Assembly (NCBI GenBank): GCA_900539035.1
Contig: UQAU01000040.1
Span: forward strand, 1-15,781
Reading direction: 5' to 3'
Origin: an uncultured Collinsella sp.
GTDB lineage: Bacteria > Actinomycetota > Coriobacteriia > Coriobacteriales > Coriobacteriaceae
DNA: 15,781 bases
Below are positions 14,480 to 15,781 of the stretch, piece by piece (position 1 is the first letter of the stretch; every line of letters starts with the position of its first letter). A program made the translations under genes and the position numbers. The notes below the pieces were generated by a model. That model saw only the letters and a program-made list of their open reading frames with translations. It ran no database searches and was not told where the DNA came from.

Positions 14480-14577
14480 GCCTTCTGAGACACCGCACCT
14501 TGACGTTCAAACCGTCGCTCGCGTACCGAAGTACGCTTCGCTCCTCTTTCACGTCAATCTGCGGCACCTCAGAAGGC
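14480..14577 (-). other. Structured 98-base hairpin element between the ROK kinase gene and nanE
   Basis: Three nested paired segments are visible: GCCTTCTGAG (14480-14489) with CTCAGAAGGC (14568-14577), CCGCA (14493-14497) with TGCGG (14560-14564), and TTGACGT (14500-14506) with ACGTCAA (14551-14557). They are separated by symmetric 3-by-3 and 2-by-2 internal loops. Inside is an independent hairpin GCGTAC/GTACGC (14521-14526/14531-14536). On the minus-strand RNA this hairpin closes a C(UUCG)G tetraloop. The transcript continues UGUUUUUG after the last arm, so the element may be the kinase-gene terminator, a leader controlling nanE, or a dispersed repeat. Confidence 0.7.
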
Positions 14578-14594
14578 GCACTTGGTAGCTATGT

Positions 14595-15560
14595 TTATTT
14601 CAACGACGCAAGAAGGTGTTCGGCGGCACCGATGAGCGGAGCATCGCCCTCCAGAGAACCGATGAGGATCGGCGTGTCCTGAAGCGGATCGAGCGCCTGG
14701 CTGGCATAGCCCTCGTGCACCGAGTCCTTCCACGTCTGTGAACGCCAATCGGGACCTTGGTGAATCACGCCGCCCGAAAGCACGATGACCTCGGGGTCCA
14801 GGATGTTAGTGAGCGAGCCCAAGCTGGCACCCAGCGCAAAGCCGGCGTCATGGATGACCTCGGTCGCCTTTGCGTCGCCCGCACGGCACAGGTCGTTCAC
14901 GTCACGGCCGACCGAAGGACGGCTGGGGTCGACGCGGCCAAAACGCTCATCGTACATACGACCAATGGAAGTGCCCGAAGCAACCGACTCCAGATGGCCG
15001 GAACGCCCGCAGGCGCAGGGAATGCCGGCGGCAGCCGAGCACTCGATGTGGCCCATATGGCCGGCAGCACCATGGAAGCCCTGCATCACGCGGCCATTCT
15101 CGACATATGCGCCGCCGATGCCCGTACCGATGCCCAAACACAAGACGGAGAACTTGCCCTTACCGACGCCCCAGTGGGCCTCGCCCAGAGCATGAGCCTG
15201 CACGTCGCCTACAACGGCAACGGGAAGGCCGAGGTCCTCGCGCAGGCGCGGCCCCAACTGAACGCCGGACCAGCCGGGCATAATCTCATTGGCATACGCG
15301 ATGGCGCCCGTCTTGGGGTCGACGACACCGGCAGCGCCGATGCCAACTCCGAGGACCTCGACATCGGGATTTGCTTCAAGAGCTGCCTTGATAGACGCCT
15401 CGATGCGCTGGAAGACCGCTTCGCCACCCTCCTGGGCCTCGGTGGGAACCTCAGCCTCAAAAACGGGATGGGGCACACCGCCGTCAGCCGGGTACTCCAT
15501 GATGGCAGTCGCGATCTTAGTTCCGCCGATATCGACAGAGCAGACGTACTTGTTCTCCAT
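14595..15560 (-). CDS. ROK-family sugar kinase (glucokinase or N-acetylmannosamine kinase type)
   Basis: This predicted ATP-dependent sugar kinase (321 aa) has the phosphate-binding loop DIGGTKI (10-16), IGAAGVVDPKTG (74-85), the catalytic-base region VVGDVQAHALGE with D119 (116-127), GIGTGIGGA (143-151) and a zinc-binding region GHMGHIE (167-173) followed by CACGRSGHLE (182-191). The third cysteine of the usual CxCGxxGCxE is histidine here, a variant I recall from other actinobacterial ROK proteins. Near the end is VLSGGVIHQG (260-269). The start at 15560 has AAGGAG 6 bases upstream. Its position before nanE suggests a NanK-like role, but glucokinase is equally possible and no symbol is given. 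Transcription repressors of the ROK family are excluded because no N-terminal DNA-binding domain is present. Confidence 0.88.
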   Translation of the reverse strand: MENKYVCSVDIGGTKIATAIMEYPADGGVPHPVFEAEVPTEAQEGGEAVFQRIEASIKAALEANPDVEVLGVGIGAAGVVDPKTGAIAYANEIMPGWSGVQLGPRLREDLGLPVAVVGDVQAHALGEAHWGVGKGKFSVLCLGIGTGIGGAYVENGRVMQGFHGAAGHMGHIECSAAAGIPCACGRSGHLESVASGTSIGRMYDERFGRVDPSRPSVGRDVNDLCRAGDAKATEVIHDAGFALGASLGSLTNILDPEVIVLSGGVIHQGPDWRSQTWKDSVHEGYASQALDPLQDTPILIGSLEGDAPLIGAAEHLLASLK

Positions 15561-15650
15561 GTCGTTCTCCTTCGGAGACAAAAACAACTACAGGAAATGA
15601 AGGCGGTGTTATCGCCGCAACTTGGTAAAGGTTTCCCAGGTGCCCGAGGT

Positions 15651-15781
15651 TGGGGTGAAAGTGGTGGGGGGGTGGGCGAAATTGGGACCCCCCACCCCCA
15701 GAGACCCCCAAACGGGGGGCGGGGGGGGGTTTTCACGAGGCCCGATTGGAAGGGGGGCGAGAGAAAAGCCCACCGCGGGTT
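15651..15781. other. Low-complexity G/C homopolymer-rich contig end, probably unreliable
   Basis: The sequence changes abruptly to runs of 5-9 G or C (for example 15665-15671, 15717-15729 and 15752-15757). It also holds facing GGTGGGGGG and CCCCCCACC tracts. No gene is readable and open frames here are composition artefacts. The kinase promoter should lie between 15561 and roughly 15650, but I see no convincing one. Confidence 0.55.

Noticed and set aside
14454..14567. In-frame extension of nanE through the hairpin element
   Set aside because: There is no ribosome-binding site, and NanE proteins start near the MTVDPLIQSLKGKLVVS region. The open frame is a by-product of the structured element.
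15661..15730. Possible G-quadruplex or transposon end in the G-rich right edge
   Set aside because: The abrupt homopolymer noise at a contig end is better explained as poor sequence quality. No transposase or target duplication is visible.
1..15781. CRISPR array, tRNA, rRNA or insertion sequence
   Set aside because: I saw no regularly spaced repeats, no tRNA-like cloverleaf ending in CCA, and no transposase motifs on either strand.

Overview
The window looks like chromosomal DNA of a high-GC Gram-positive gut bacterium, most likely a Coriobacteriia member close to Collinsella. This is inferred from protein style, the actinobacterial rapZ-whiA-gap-pgk-tpiA-secG neighbourhood, and a codon pattern that is GC-rich without being extreme. 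It has not been confirmed by any search. All thirteen complete genes lie on the minus strand. Only a gene fragment at the left edge is on the plus strand.

Read in the direction of transcription (right to left), the layout is as follows. (1) At 15560-13767 are a ROK-family sugar kinase and NanE (N-acetylmannosamine-6-phosphate epimerase). They are separated by a 98-base multi-part hairpin with a UUCG tetraloop and a trailing U run. (2) At 13668-11812 are RapZ (P-loop nucleotide-binding protein) and WhiA, 6 bases apart. The yvcK gene that usually sits between them is absent. (3) At 11618-6943 is lower glycolysis: gap, a branched terminator, then pgk-tpiA-gpmI, where pgk and tpiA overlap and tpiA and gpmI are 5 bases apart. 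A strong terminator follows gpmI. (4) At 6778-6524 is secG with its own promoter and terminator. (5) At 6230-288 is an oligopeptide ABC importer: a lipoprotein binding protein (oppA), two hairpins, then the tightly packed oppB-oppC-oppD-oppF. A 16-bp-stem hairpin closes the cluster. (6) At 1-168 is the C-terminal end of a helix-turn-helix protein with foreign-looking arginine codons.

Together the genes describe a peptide- and sugar-fermenting cell. OppABCDF imports peptides. Gap, Pgk, TpiA and GpmI carry triose phosphates to 2-phosphoglycerate. NanE and the ROK kinase are suited to feeding amino sugars into central metabolism. RapZ and WhiA belong to a conserved regulatory neighbourhood, and SecG serves protein export.

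Most of the window is ordinary core genome. The parts worth a second look are non-coding: the ROK/nanE hairpin element, two palindromes upstream of gap (one with the centre typical of LacI-family operators), and paired hairpins between oppA and oppB. The last 130 bases or so on the right are rich in G and C homopolymers and look like a poor-quality contig end. I found no CRISPR array, transposase, tRNA or rRNA. I did not find a convincing new multi-gene system.
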